This document shows, one piece after another, positions 45,200-57,508 of a DNA stretch of 64,000 nt. A program made the position numbers and the translations under genes. A model generated the notes under the pieces. The model made no database searches, was not told the origin of the DNA, and saw only the letters and a list, made by a program, of their open reading frames with translations. This DNA is from Lepidonotus clava (taxonomy: Eukaryota > Annelida > Polychaeta > Phyllodocida > Polynoidae), in contig OW387146.1 of NCBI GenBank assembly GCA_936440205.1, positions 49,280,426 through 49,344,425 of the forward strand. Direction: 5' to 3'. How positions within the stretch are numbered: the first letter of the stretch is position 1; every line of letters starts with the position of its first letter.

Positions 45200-46414
45200 A
45201 TGGCGGCAGTTAACGCGTAAGTATGAAACCTCTCTATTTCAAAACACATTTCAAACATTTATAGTCATTGTCACCCCCATGTTTGTACATCTTAGGATGG
45301 AATAGGATAAAGATCACCACTAGCAAGACTAATTCCCCCTCGGAACGTGATCAAATACTAATTTCGATCGTCAGAAAGGTGACATTTTTTATAAATATGA
45401 CGCCGGCCATTTGGGCAAAGACGCCAAGCAGTAACTCAGCGTCTCTAGACCCAGACCCCGGTCTGCCAAGTGTCCCGATTTTCCCGGCACAATCGATATC
45501 CCCATTTTTCGACCCTGTTGACCTAAAAAATTGCATTAATGTTGTAATCGATTCCTTTCGTGAATTACCTCCCCCCCCCGCTCTATATCCGCTACTGATA
45601 CATGTGTCCACCTTATCTTTTCTGCACACCAGACCACAACTAGATCTACTCGTACTGATTGAAGCACCGGCCGGCACCAGGTTGGTGCTGGTCCCCCCTG
45701 GGGACGGCCCACTCTTGTAAGTAAACCGCCTTTTTACTTCACGTAAGGTTGAAAAAATTCAAAAAATCTGAATAGTCTAGATTTAGTAATCTACCTTTTA
45801 GATTAGACTACCGGATGCTTGCTTTTCACCCCATGTTTGCACTAGGCAAGCATGCATCCCAGCCCTTTTACATGTTACCGTCACAATGCTTACACGTTAT
45901 AATTAGGTGTTCATGACGAGTTGCCTCTATTTCCTGCACAGCCTTGTTCCCGTGCCAGCCGGGCACCACAGTGCCCTCGTCAGATGGGGGGCGGGCGGGC
46001 AGCAGGACCCACCACCGGGACCCGGACACCTCCACATCGACGCGCCGGCCGGCGCCAGACTCCTACTGGCCCCCCCTGGGGTCGGTCCAGTCTAGTAAGT
46101 AAACCAACGTTCTATAGCTACTTCACTTATGTTTAAAAAATTTTTAAATGTCTAGATCTACTAATCGACCTTTCACATTACATTAGACCAATGGACTCTA
46201 GCAATTGCTTTTCAAAAACATGTTCTCCGTTTATCACGCATGCATCCCCGCTTTTTTACATGTTACTGTTACTATGATTACACGTTTCATTTTGATTACG
46301 AGTTACCTCTGTTTCCTGCACAGCCTACTCTTCGTGCCCCCGGGCCACGATAGGGCCCTTGTCAGGTGGTCGGGGGCCGGATTGAACGGGGTGGTGAAAC
46401 CCGCACCCCCTTAG
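45200..46414 (+). CDS. Four-exon, 114-residue Pro/Gly-rich protein built of duplicated exons
   Basis: Exons are 45200-45216, 45633-45716, 45942-46094 and 46324-46414. Every intron is phase 2 with a GTAAGT donor and a CTGCACA(C/G)-type acceptor region, and the frame is open to TAG at 46412. The first exon holds only 17 coding bases (start in AAAATGGCGGC, a YY1-like initiator context). Modules resemble each other: EAPAGTRLVLVPPGDGP, DAPAGARLLLAPPGVGP, and 'VP(A/P)GH-x-x-ALVRW' twice. The introns between them are also similar, so whole exon-intron units of about 380 bp were duplicated. No known domain; no signal peptide. The phase match at all three joins is the main support. Confidence 0.6.
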
Positions 46415-46989
46415 CTAGCTAGTTTCACTAGTAACCCAGTTTATGAGATTCAAAATGTAAGCTGTCTGTTTCACTTCCTTAAATATGGTAGCTCCAAAAA
46501 GCAAAATCCATAGGCATTAGATACCATTAAAAACTAGTTTCATTCATCAGCTCTTTTGTAGAACATTCTCATGAAAATATCAAATATAGCAATAACATTT
46601 CATTGTGTTTAAATTGGTAAAAGAGAGAGTGTGAACTTGATACTGTATAGTGTCCCCCACTGGAGTCCAACCACAGGGTGCCATGCGACACCCCCAGTGA
46701 CAGATGAGGGACACCAGCTGTCTGGTGGACACTCTGTAACGGGCTAGTGTATGGTGTGTGTATGTAGTTTTGTAATCATAATTACATTAAATATATTAGG
46801 AATTTCAACAAAACAGTTCAGCATGTGTCAGGTATAACATGTATCCTAAACCTTATGATTTTTTCTTGGGGATAAATCAAGGGGTATTTCAGTTAGAAGG
46901 ACTGAATTCCCTAAAGGCAAAGAGAGGGGTCCCCTGCTTCTGCCTACCACCCGGACACCGGGAGGCATCAAAACAACAACAATAAATGG
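46415..46989. other. Intergenic, nothing recognised
   Basis: Downstream of the duplicated-exon gene. A TAACGGGC word and short GACACC repeats near 46650-46735, otherwise unique. Confidence 0.5.
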
Positions 46990-48850
46990 GTCTATAGCAA
47001 TACCAAACACCTCGAGAAATATGGGGACAAACTGGAAAATTCCTCATTTCGACAGGGTTGAAAGCAGCCATCTGACTATAACTTTTTTAATTCTGCGAGG
47101 AAAGAAAAACCAATACTACCATTGGAAAGAGGAGATTTTTTTCTGAGATAGAAATCCAAGGTTTTATCAAATAAGTTTTAATTTAATAATTTTCCTTGAA
47201 GTAGCAATACCAAAATACCTGAAAAATCTCGGTATAAACAGTAAAATGGCTTATTTTCTCCAGGTTGGCAATAGGAATTTGACCATAACTTTTCTGATTC
47301 TGATAGCACAGCAAAACCAATAATACCATTTGAAAGAGGGGACTCTAAAGCATGGAAACGCGAGGCTTTATTGTTGAAAAACTTGATTTAATAATTTTTC
47401 TTGCATGATTATCATAATAAATTATTGAATATTTTGGTGCACAATGGTCCGCCCAACATGGGCCGTTTTTTTCAGAATTATAATCATAAAGTCTTTTACC
47501 AATTTTTCATTTTTTTCACAATAATTTTGATCCAAGCAAATGGGGCAAAAGCTGTGAGATCCGCGGAAAAAGGTGATCTTTTCAGTGGTGTATGGCATAA
47601 ATGTATGCACTAAGGTAAAGATCCGTGGATTTAAGCCTGAAATTGACTTTATAGAGAAGAAATTAGGTAAAAATGGGCTGAAAAGGGGGTCTATGGCTCT
47701 TCTTAAGTTTTAATATAAGCCTAATGCAAAAAATTACAAGCTTTTTCCTCATATTTTAAGCTCTATCTAAGGATTCCCATGTCCGATTTTAATTCTGTTT
47801 GGAATAACAAAAAACACTCACAGAGGCGGATCTCCCAGGCTTCTTCAAATCATTGAAAATCCAAATTATATTTTTAGTGTGGTATTGCTACTTGAAGGTT
47901 TATCATAAAAAACAACATGATATTTTCCTTAATTAGAATTTACCAATGTGGGCCACTTTTTCCAGTTTTTTGTGTCTTGCCTTAAACTAATAATTTTAAT
48001 TTTTTCACCAGTATCTTGGAAATGAATAAATAGGGCAAATAGAGGTGAGATACGCGCTAATAATGACCATTTTAATGATAAATGATACATGGGAATCCAA
48101 TAAGGGAAAGATCCGCGCATTTTAGTCTGAAACTGGCAGTATAGTTGGGAAAATGTGTAAAAATGGGCCTATTTTGGGGTCCATGCGTCTGCTACTGTTT
48201 TATTGTAAACTTTATACCAAAAAGATCAGCTTTTGTGAGACTATTTTCTGCTATATTTTAGGTTTGCCAAGTCCAATTTTAAATCGGTTTGAAAATATGA
48301 AAAGCACTAAATCCGGTGGATCTTATAGGCATTACAAAATGACTGAAACTCCAAATTATATTTTTTGTGTGGTATTGCTAGTTTCAAGGACATCGGGTGT
48401 GTTGAGGGAGGGGGATCAGGGAGTGTGGGTGTGTTGAGGGAGGGGGGATCAGGGAGTGTGGGTGTTGTGATGGAGGGGGATCATATTATTGTGAGAGATT
48501 ACAATTTTTATTGTCAACTCCAGGCATCATACTGTTCCTTTATTTTAAAGGAATTTCCTTTCAATTCCTTTGTTTTTTTGAAAATACGCAAAATTCCTCT
48601 GCTCAAGTCTCGATTCTTCTTAAGTTCTCTTAATATTCATTTAAAATTCCTTTATTTTTCCTAAAATCCCTGTAAATTCCTTTTAATTGCTTTATTTTTA
48701 TGAAAAAAACTTCCTTTAAATTCCTTTAATTTTTGGGGAGGGCGGTATGATGCCTGCAAGTCTTTTACCAGTGATTCAATTTTTGTACCAATAATTTTAA
48801 TATCATTTAAAATTCTACTTTCATTTTTAGTGTGGTATTGCTATAGTATA
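46990..48850. repeat. Inverted-repeat-bounded array of about 450-bp repeats
   Basis: TATAGCAATACCA near 46994 is inverted at about 48831-48844 (TGGTATTGCTATA). The same word also occurs at unit borders (47207, 47881, 48370). Two direct units (47449-47890; 47935-48385) match the 31.6-32.1-kb copy. GT-rich short repeats (GTGTTGAGGGAGGGGGATCA, two to three copies) fill 48395-48480, and AAATTCCTTT-type repeats fill 48540-48730. Confidence 0.7.
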
Positions 48851-49499
48851 TCCTTGAAATGTTCGTTTCCAACTGGGGTTGGGAATTCGTACCTTAGGAG
48901 GGAGTTAAGCTGGATTCTATGCATTCTCTCTTGCCAAACTGGCATTATTCCAAATTCATTAAATTTAAATTTCCTCATGAGTCATTTGATGTTCCAAAAA
49001 TTGAAAGAATATTTCCTTGTAGTTCAATTTATTCTAAAAACTCCTGAACTATTTCGGCCCCTAATTTCATTCTCATTAAATCAATATTTCCTCGGAACTC
49101 ATTTTATATTCAAAACATTCAAAACAATCGTAATTTACTTTATATTTTATACTTCTTTAAGATTTGAGCCATAAGTGTCATTCTCTTCTCCCTATTTCGA
49201 TACGAATTCCCATCCCTAGATGCTTAATTGACAAAAACGACCCAAAAAAACTAATGCCAATCAGTTTTTTTATATATCCAAGGGCTTTCCTAAAGATGGT
49301 CACTTTTATTGTAGAAATGTACATACAAATTGATCTTTTTTGTAAGGTTCAGCTAGCGAGTCCTCTACTTTTGAAAAAGACTATTATACTTGTATTGTAC
49401 CAATTTAGGTTTCTTATGCCAGCGTTGATCTTGTACATGATTTAACCACTGGGGTTACCAGGGGGTTATGTGTGTGTATTTGGAGCAAATAGATCAGAG
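48851..49499. other. Intergenic, no gene recognised
   Basis: AT-rich; frames at 48830-49174 and 49164-49445 are low-complexity and rich in Leu/Phe/Ile. Confidence 0.5.
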
Positions 49500-49539
49500 C
49501 AAAGCTGTCAGCCAACGTGTTCAACTCTCTGTGATCAAT

Positions 49540-50192
49540 TGTGCCAACACGCATAGGTGTAAATGTATTTAACTGTCTGTGGTGTTTTTGTCTGTCCGAC
49601 AAAAGTCGGTAATCTATTGTTATATGCGGTGCGTAACGGGTTACAAGTGTCTGTGATATATCTAAAACTGTCTGTACATGTGATACTGTACATGTGATAC
49701 AAAAGATGGTGTGTTTGCAGATGAAAAACACGCATAATTGTAAATGTATTTAACTGTCTGTGCTATTTTTGTCTGTCTGACGAAAGTCGGTATTCTATTG
49801 TTATAAGCGGTGCGTAACGGGTTACAAGTGTCTGTGATATATAAATCCTGTAACCTACATGTACTAGTATATAGTGAGGTACTTGAATAAGTTAACAAAT
49901 AAGGGGTGCGCTAGACGACGGCGTCTTGTGACCGCCCTTTATTACAAAAGAAAAATTCCATGAGAAGTACAGGGGTTCCAAACTGCTTGGGAGCTGGCAC
50001 TGGTATGGTGGGGGGTCTGCTAGCCAGAAGCAACAGCAGAAGGGACAGAGGTGCCACCTGTTGGGTAGAAGGTGGAGACCTCTGGATTCCAGCTCCCAAT
50101 TTATAGTTATATATGGTACATATATATATACCATCTAAAACTGTCTGTACATGTGATACTGTACATGTCATACAAAAGATGGTGTGTTTGCA
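49540..50192. repeat. Tandem duplication of about 190 bp, second copy interrupted
   Basis: AATGTATTTAACTGTCTGTG, GACAAAAGTCGGTA / GACGAAAGTCGGTA and GCGGTGCGTAACGGGTTACA occur at 49560-49660 and again at 49741-49840. In the second copy, about 280 bp (about 49845-50133) separates TGTGATATAT from its continuation ATCTAAAACTGTCTG, which is uninterrupted in the first copy (about 49661). The extra piece is therefore an insertion. Confidence 0.75.
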
Positions 50193-50219
50193 TATCAAAA
50201 AGAAAAATTCATTTATAAG

Positions 50220-50455
50220 GGGTTGTGGGAAATCACGTCAGTCTTACGAGTACTCAGGGGGTCGCTAGTCAAAATAGTAAGAACAAAAACACCCGGCCCC
50301 CCGAGCCGCCAGCTTCTACAGAACTCGGCCATAGAACGTCTAGTAGTACTACTTCCTCTGCTCGCCGGCATCTACCGCACGTGCACCTAGTACTCTATCC
50401 TCACGGTAACTCAACCCATAGGCTTTTAAGGAGTTCCGTTACCCAAATGGTCTAA
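50220..50455 (+). CDS. Possible terminal exon, Ser/Pro-rich
   Basis: The segment after TACTCAG (about 50262) is open for about 60 codons to a stop at 50453, with the composition of a disordered tail (KNKNTRPPEPPASTELG, SSSTTSSA). A second frame is also open to 50390, so the reading frame is uncertain. No partner exon is proven; a T-run follows at 50457. Confidence 0.3.
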
Positions 50456-51069
50456 TTTTTTTTTTTTTTTTTTGCAGAACCTTCAACTTACCTTACACTG
50501 TCCATGTGTAGGGAGCTTTGGGAATATATATATAAGCAAGAATCTCAGCACTAAGTCCCACACTTCAAGCCCAGGGATTCTAACAAAAAGTATAATCAGT
50601 CATCCACTTTGTAGCGGCACATAGAAACCCTGGGCCAAGTACCAAGGCTCCCCGAGCATAGGCTGTGAGCTAACTGTTTATTTGCAGAGCATGCTCCACG
50701 TTGAATTCACCTCATGTAACTTAAATTGTGTAGGTACATATGATTAACCGGGCGGGGATGATTCTAAACAAATTATGTGTGATAAACGCCATTTTATGAG
50801 GGCCAGGGCTGAATTGTAGAAAGATTTTGAAAAAAGGCTATGTATTTTTCGGACCTTTTCAGTCGAAAAACTTCTACGGTCTGACATAGGACATACAGGT
50901 ATACAGGTCAGTTATCACCAGTTGCGGGCGGGCCTGACAGATTTTGAACTGGGTAGTTAGAAATATTGTTGGGGCTGGGCTCTGTGCGTCTGGGCTGGGC
51001 TGGGCTTTATCATCATATGGATGCAAATTTACCGCATATTCAAAGTATTAACTTATTCTAATCCTGTTT
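50456..51069. other. Intergenic, nothing recognised
   Basis: T-run at 50457-50474, and short GGGCTGGGCT repeats near 50985-51005. Confidence 0.5.
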
Positions 51070-52230
51070 GCCAACAGCTGTGTGCCTAAGAGGAGCAGAA
51101 GGACTGTCGTTTTAGTGATCGTTTCACAAGCCGTCCACGACTCCCCTCTTGATTCAAACGCGGTATCCTAAGAAGACTACGCCTAGGAGAAGCGGAAGGA
51201 CTGTCGTTTTAAACCTACTTTAGAAACTGATCCACCACTCCACTGTTGTTTCCAACGCGGTATCCTAAGAAGACTACGCCTAGGAGAAGCGGAAGGACTG
51301 TCGTTTTACTCATACTTTACAAACTGATCCACAACTCCACTGTTGTTTCCAACGCGGTATCCTAAGAAGAGTACGTCTAGGAGAAGCGGAAGGACTGTCG
51401 TTTTACTCATACTTTACAAACTGATCCACAACTCCACTGTTGTTTCCAACGCGGTATCCTAAGAAGACTACGCCTCGCCACCCCAACACTGCACCAACAT
51501 CAGGGACATCATTTACAGGTGAGGGTAACTTCTCGACTACTTAGATTGAAGGCAAAGAACAACAAGAGACCTCCCATGAGATCTAGCCAGTAGATACAAT
51601 TTTGCTTTTCGGTAAAAAGTATCTGTACAATAACAATGTCTGGAATGCTTATTTATGGCATCTTCTAATTTTTAGTTTGTTCTAATCCTGTTTTCGACAG
51701 GTGTGCCTAGGAGAAGCGGAAGGACTCTCGTTTTACTGATGCTAAACAAGCTGATCCACAACTCCCCTGTTGATTCCAACGCGGTATCCTAAGAAGACTA
51801 CGCCTCGCCACCCCAACACTGCACCAACATAAGGGACATCAATTACAGGTGAGGGTTACTTCTCGACTACTTAGATTGAAGGCAAAGAACAACAAGAGAC
51901 CTCCCGTGAGATCTAGCAAGTTTTGCTTTTCGGTAGAAAGTATCTGTACAATAACAATGTCTGGAATGCCTATTTATGGCATCTTCTGATTTTTAGTTTG
52001 TTCTAATCCTGTTTTCGACAGGTGTGCCTAGAAGAAGAGGATCCGGACAGACCGATCTTTTGCAGAGACTGCCCAGCTAATCCACAACTCCTCTGCCGAT
52101 TCCAAAAAGGCATGCTGTAGGCTACCGCTGTAAGCGACCCCACCCCAGCAGGACTGGACCCTAGGCCTTGACGCGAAGCGCTGCACCAACGTCAGGGGCA
52201 TCATTTCTCCATGAAAGTAAGGAACTGAAC
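51070..52230 (+). repeat. Tandem array of exon-like units with splice-site-like borders
   Basis: A unit of roughly 110-120 bp (AGGAGAAGCGGAAGGACTGTC ... CAACGCGGTATCCTAAGAAG) occurs about four times in succession to 51475. A larger unit (about 270 bp), including GCCTCGCCACCCCAACACTGC, GACATCA(T/A)TTACAG|GTGAGGG and TTCTAATCCTGTTTTCGACAG, is present two to three times to about 52200. The repeated GTGAGG and TTTTCGACAG look like splice donors and acceptors, but no frame stays open, so a non-coding spliced transcript is more likely than protein. Confidence 0.65.
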
Positions 52231-52323
52231 TTTTTCTCATTGCATTCGCACTAACCATATGCATGATTAATAGAACTAATTCTGGGCTACCCCGTTTACT
52301 GAGGTGTTTAATCTAACCATACC

Positions 52324-52602
52324 ATGGTTTCGGACGCATCAGAGAAGCCTGTTGACGGGAAGGAAGGAGGAGTGTTCAACTCAAGGCCTCATGGACGGGA
52401 AGTCGAGACGGGAAGTCCTAAGCCTGTTGACGGGAAGGAAGCAGGAGTGTTCAAAGCCTCGTGGACGGGAAGTCGAGACGGGAAGTTGAGGGAGAGTCTC
52501 CTTATCTGGTGTCAAGTCCCACATGTACACAGTCAACAGGGTTCTCCCCAATCGCATAATTGTAGCCGGCTCTCACAGTCCCAATCATATGATAGCTGGT
52601 AA
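52324..52602 (+). CDS. Possible small protein with a tandem repeat, 92 residues
   Basis: ATG in ACCATGGTT context. The frame holds two similar blocks, KPVDGKEGGVFNSRPHGREV and KPVDGKEAGVFKASWTGSRD, from a roughly 72-bp tandem duplication. The last third lies inside the inverted-repeat element at 52537-52730, so the C-terminus would be transposon-derived. Could be chance. Confidence 0.3.
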   Translation: MVSDASEKPVDGKEGGVFNSRPHGREVETGSPKPVDGKEAGVFKASWTGSRDGKLRESLLIWCQVPHVHSQQGSPQSHNCSRLSQSQSYDSW

Positions 52603-52730
52603 TTTAATTGATAATTACTTTTTCTGTATATTCCAATAAGTTTGACGAACTTTAGCAGGACTTCACAGCCACTCGATCAGAATTACAGCTGGTCATTACA
52701 GCCGGCTGTGAGGGCCAGGGGAAAACCCTG
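52537..52730. mobile_element. MITE, 194 bp
   Basis: The tips are CAGGGTTCTCCCC and, inward from the right, CAGGGTTTTCCCC. Interior blocks (TAGCCGGCTCTCACAG against CTCACAGCCGGCTGTAA) pair imperfectly. CAGGGTT tips suggest hAT-like or related mobilisation; target duplication not clear. Confidence 0.6.
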
Positions 52731-53378
52731 TGACAGACTTCTCGTCGAGTAGAGGCCTACCACCAAACCATGAATAACAGAGTTAAGACGTGTACTAAAG
52801 CATGCATAAGACTATGTACTAACACATTAACTCGAAAATGGTGCATTTTAGACATACACTGTGTTGTTTTAAAAGGTTAGAACATCCGGACTAGTAAGGA
52901 AAGAGTGTGTGACCTATGGGAAACACAGCAGGAAGGGTAGCGCATGTAGCTGACAATATCTAACTAGTACCATAAGGTAGATGTGGGGTATGGATAACTT
53001 GCAATTGAGTTAAGATAAGGATTTCAAGATAACACCAAAACAGTTTCTAGCCGTGCATATGCACGGTTAGGTATACGTATCAATAATTAACAAATGTGAT
53101 ACATCAAATGAAAGCATTGATTTTTGTCTATTAACTGTTAGGTTCAACTTTATTTTCTGACTGAGATACAATGTAAGAAAAGGTAAAGATCAATTATTTT
53201 TTAGACAAATTTATTTCCCTTAATATTATAGGTGACACCCTAAAATGTTAAGTAAATGATATCGACTCGAACATACTAATACATGGAGAGAACGTTTATC
53301 GTGTGGAAGGTACATCAAAGCAAACTCGGGAGTGTTGTTGTTATATGATTTTTAATTATATTGATTTATTACTACATG

Positions 53379-53416
<38 letters not shown>

Positions 53417-53460
53417 TTTACAATCTTAAATGACATAAAATGGCAAGTTGCTAAATGCTG
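52731..53460. other. Intergenic with palindrome and AT microsatellite
   Basis: CCGTGCATATGCACGG (53051-53066) is a 16-bp perfect palindrome. An (AT)n tract of about 30 bp runs at 53381-53411. No gene seen. Confidence 0.6.
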
Positions 53461-55585
53461 TTACAAGTTTAGATCGATATCTTCTACTTCCGCGACTCCA
53501 GGGTTGGTCGGGGGGGGCTGGCGCACGGTCCATGTGGGCGCGTCGGCTGGGGGTTTTAAGTTTTTGGGGTCCGTAGTCTCCGACCGCTTGGTGGGCATCC
53601 GTACTCCCAGCCCCCGATCCTTGGCTTGCTTTTTGTCGAGGAAGTCCAGCTCGGCTTTCACCTGCGTCAGCTCTGGGCTCTCCCAGACGAAAGGCACCAT
53701 GACGCGGGTCTTTTCATCGTCGGTGGGGTCGCGGTCCTCCCCGCTGGTGTAGTCGACTGTCAAGACCTGCTTGACCCGTTCACGCTTTTCCTCGTCCCAG
53801 TCTGTCAGCTCAAGGGCGGCCGCTCGTCGTTTCATTTTCTGAAAACGAATAATTTACCGGCGTTAATGGCTTGTAAATCATAAATTTACGGGTAATTTTA
53901 CATAGTACATTCGACCCTTTAAGTGTCCCCACTTCCTACTCGCCAGAAGGACATGTACTACTCTTCTACGTGTATTGAAAATAACCACCAATTCCATTTC
54001 AACGTGGGACATTTTTAACCAGGCCTCACTGCGATGATGGCGCATAAGAGTCTTCTTATTCTTCGTACGCATCAGTCCCTTGCGCGCGTTGCGTGCCTTC
54101 GTGTACTGGGTGCGATGGTATGCCTTGCACGAGACTGAAAAGACGTTAACACTGTTTTAACATGACAAGAAGGCTTTATATGTTTAGGGAAAGGTTCAAT
54201 GGCTTTCATAGTCGAAACTCTGGAAACTACTTGAACATGAAAAATACACTATTAATAATAATATGTAGCATTGTTAGCAGCCTCAATACTTACTCATGAT
54301 GTCTGCCTGGCTGAAATCGGGATAGCCCACCTGCACATCAGTGACTATGCGTTCAGCCACTGCCTGGTTGTGTGGGTCGGTAAACCTCGCACTGAAAGAG
54401 CACGTTATGTGGAAATTAATTTCAACATGCAATATAAATCTGAATTGTGATTGACTCTATCTGACCTTAGCATGTTCACACATATGTACAACTTAGTGCT
54501 TATTGGAATATTATTTATTCCGTAGTTCCGTCAGTCCTGGACTGCTAAATATATACATAACCTCAATTCAATATTTATAAGGCCATGAGACTGGAAGAGC
54601 ATGTCACAATTAGTGAGTTCATATATATTGCCACCTGGTTCGGACCGTTTAGGGCCTGGGGACGAGTTATTTGGTCTGTATTTAACAAAAAAAAGTTAAA
54701 AAGAAGAAGAAAAGTTAAGTTCATATTGAGGTGAAAAATAAGCTATTAAACCACCACGGAAAATAAACCCACCCATCTGAGAGGTCGAACTTCATGGTGG
54801 GGTCTTCAGGCGACTGCGCCTTGTAGATAGCACGGACCTCACGCTGGAATAGATATCTAATATGTTACCCAGTATTTCCACTTGCAAAGAAGCTAAACAG
54901 GGTGGGCATGCACAGACAGATGACATCAAACTCTTTGATTGTACTCATGACGCTTCATTAGTTTACGTTTGTTGGTGTAAATTATTACAGGTACTACTTC
55001 AATTATGCTAACTTGAAAACCTTGAAACATGGAGGGTTTCTTTAATAGGCGACCAGCTAAATTCACAGTAAAAGGAGAAATGGTCGACTGTATACTCACG
55101 CTCACTTCAAAAATCGTCCGGGGCTGCGGGGTACGGGCGGGTGCTGGTGCGGGGACGTTGGCTAGCCGAGCCACGGCAAGAGCCACAGAATCGTCGATCA
55201 CCCCCCGCAGGGACTCTCTGGTCCTCTCTTCGCCTTCCTTGTAGGCGTTCTTTATCATAGCTTCAACAGTCGCCCTATTAAAGAATTGAGGTCCGCTGGT
55301 GGAAGCAGGAGTGGGCTGGCTGCTGGAGGTCCTGGTCAGCAGACCGCTGCCCGTAGATCCGTCGGTCGGCTGGCTGCTGGTGAAAGGGGCCTGCTGGTAC
55401 GATACATCGGTACCAGGCTCCGAAGCAACGGAGGTTTCCAGCTGCAGCCCCAAGTTCATATCGGATGTGCTGGCCATCGACATGGCCCTTGAAGTACCGG
55501 GCATGGGGGTGCTGGTCAGGTTTGGCGGCGGCGGAGTAGAGTTAAGGAACGACCCATCCAACTGCATGTCCTGGTCGGACATCAT
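53461..55585 (-). CDS. Five-exon protein with disordered N-terminus, basic middle and acidic C-terminal domain
   Basis: Exons in coding order are 55585-55100, 54843-54773, 54391-54294, from 54134 to about 54000 (3' end uncertain), and 53838-53461, about 385 residues. Joins 1/2, 2/3 and 3/4 agree in phase with good GT/AG sites; the 4/5 donor is ambiguous (phase 0 candidates exist). The first about 110 residues are Ser/Thr/Pro-rich. A conserved-looking stretch follows (ATVEAMIKNAYKEGEERTRE ... RIVTDVQVGYPDF), then a very basic segment (YTKARNARKGLMRTKNKKT). The last exon has TVDYTSGEDRD, PFVWESPEL and AELDFLD. The plan recalls BEN-like or transposon accessory proteins of marine invertebrates, but I cannot name the family. 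The nearby CACTA transposase on the same strand suggests a partner role. Confidence 0.6.
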
Positions 55586-55633
55586 CCCCCGGTATACAGC
55601 CGACGGAAAAGGTCGAAAAGGTCTTGCTGCGAC

Positions 55634-56882
55634 ATGTTGCTAGATCTGGGTGGTTATGTTGCCTTTGCTGGTAGCGACGAGAGTGACATCATGCCAGTTC
55701 TTACTGGGTATTTGTACCCATGGGCGACCGGCCAACCGTTGTGGGCACATGCCTTAGAGACAAAAGGAAATCACCACGCATTCGACTAAGGGAAGCCCCG
55801 TCGGTGGGGAGATGAGGCACGCCTTCAGGGACTGTGTAAACAAGCATGAAACGAGAGGGCTGGTGAAGGTGAAGAGAACACTTTAAAGAACGGGGTGGTG
55901 CTCGACCTAGGGAAGTCAACACATAGGAATACTGCGGTACTTTGAAGGTGTGTTTCGCGCTCTTTGACGCCAACATAAGGGAGGAAAGGTGCGACTTTGG
56001 AGTCGTTAAGAGGAAACCACCACAGTCGCCAACAAAACCTTTTGGATTGAAGTCCCGTGCTCATCTCTCTACAGCTGAGAGTGCTCACGTCTTGAAACCT
56101 TTGCCGGAGAAGCCAACGCAGAGAAAGTGACTAGCGCCCCAAAGCCAGTTGTCCTTGGTCACTGGATGAAGCCCCTTACCCAGGTCTTACAGGTGGGGTC
56201 GCCCGGCAGTCAAGGGGTACAAATAAGCCTCCTTACACTGGTCTCAGACACAACCCCAGTCAACATGAACATGGACGCTCTTCTCAATACTAGTCTGGAC
56301 ACCTGGCGTGCAGAGCGTTCCCGGCATACGGCGAAACCATTCCCTACCAACCCCATCAAGACTACTACTCGCCCTAATGAGTTGTTGGTCATGGCCTTGA
56401 CCGTGTGGCTCGGGTGGCAATTTTGTAGGAGCTTTTCCAAACTTGTCAAGTCGGTCTGCAATCTCCTGTGCGGTAGTCGACAGTCTGCTCCCGTGGAGTT
56501 CTGCTTAAGGATCTGCTGTCGTTGGGAGTCCATCACTGTACCGCTAGCCCCCATTCCGGCTGACATCCACGTCATCGACAGGGTGGTGAGCCCCAAGATG
56601 CTGCTCCAACGACCAGGTCTCCTCTCCCGACGAATTACGGTAGCTTGGTCGGGCCCAGTGATAATTTGTTTCGCTGGAGAAAGTCAGCCCTTGTCTCTCG
56701 AGCTGCCCACTGATTTTGGAATTCCTCTGACCGAGCGCATCCGCTTAAATAATCTGTTTCGCCACAGACTTTCTACAGCTGCACTATGCCTCCAAGACAA
56801 CATGGGTACCAACCCCATGACGAGGCAGTTGATGAGAGCTCAAAAGCTGGACTATATAACCGACATAGACTCTTGGGTTTGA
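55634..56882 (+). pseudogene. Broken plus-strand gene, family unknown
   Basis: Starting at an ATG at 55634 (about 50 bp from the divergent minus-strand gene's start), protein-like sequence continues for about 1.25 kb but is spread over different frames. It looks broken in several places. The longest uninterrupted part is the C-terminal 251 codons (56127-56882), containing LRICCRWESITVPLAPIPAD, PVIICFAGES and a final ITDIDSW. Composition is that of a globular protein and there is no splice pattern to explain the frames. I do not recognise the family; a degraded element-borne or virus-like gene is possible. An AATAAA is near 57026. Confidence 0.45.
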
Positions 56883-57508
56883 TACCAAAAAAAAAGAGCA
56901 CTGGCATAATATTAATGTTATGGTTTAACTATGGTAAACTTTAATTTACGAAATAAGAAGCCTAAATGCTGCTGTAATTGTGTTTGCATTTCGAAACAAA
57001 GTCTGTTACATATAAATATAGATGAATAAACTTGTCAGGAAAAAAATCTCCTTCCTTCGTATTTTATTGGATCGGTTTTGTTCTGTTTAAATTTTTGTTT
57101 TTTTAATAAAGATTTATTGATACTGGTTAATAATTAATCGGTACAGGTCTGGTTTTGATTAATAATTTGGATAGAATTCTCATCATTGAAAATTAGACCG
57201 CAATGAATTGAAGTACTTAAAACTAAGTAGGAAACTTCTAATCTTCAACTTTAATATTTACATTCACATACATGTGGTTAATCCAAATATACATTTGATT
57301 ACATTTTCACTTGACAGTAATATGTCAGAACAGTTACTACTAGTTAGTGAAAAAGTAAGGTCGATCAGGCACAGAATATTATGTATTCTTGGTTTGTGAG
57401 AGTCGCGCCACTACAATTTCAGTAACACTGTGCTTTGGTTGATGTAACCCGCGCCGATAGTATCACATCTTCATGTTTCTTAAATTGTATTACTAATTCC
57501 ATTTCCAG
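56883..57508. other. Intergenic, no gene seen
   Basis: AT-rich, with a polyadenylation-like AATAAA near 57026 and 57106. Confidence 0.5.

Noticed and set aside
55029-55643. Plus-strand frames opposite the minus-strand first exon
   Set aside because: Minus strand has a start, splice donor and phase-consistent downstream exons; the plus frames have none.
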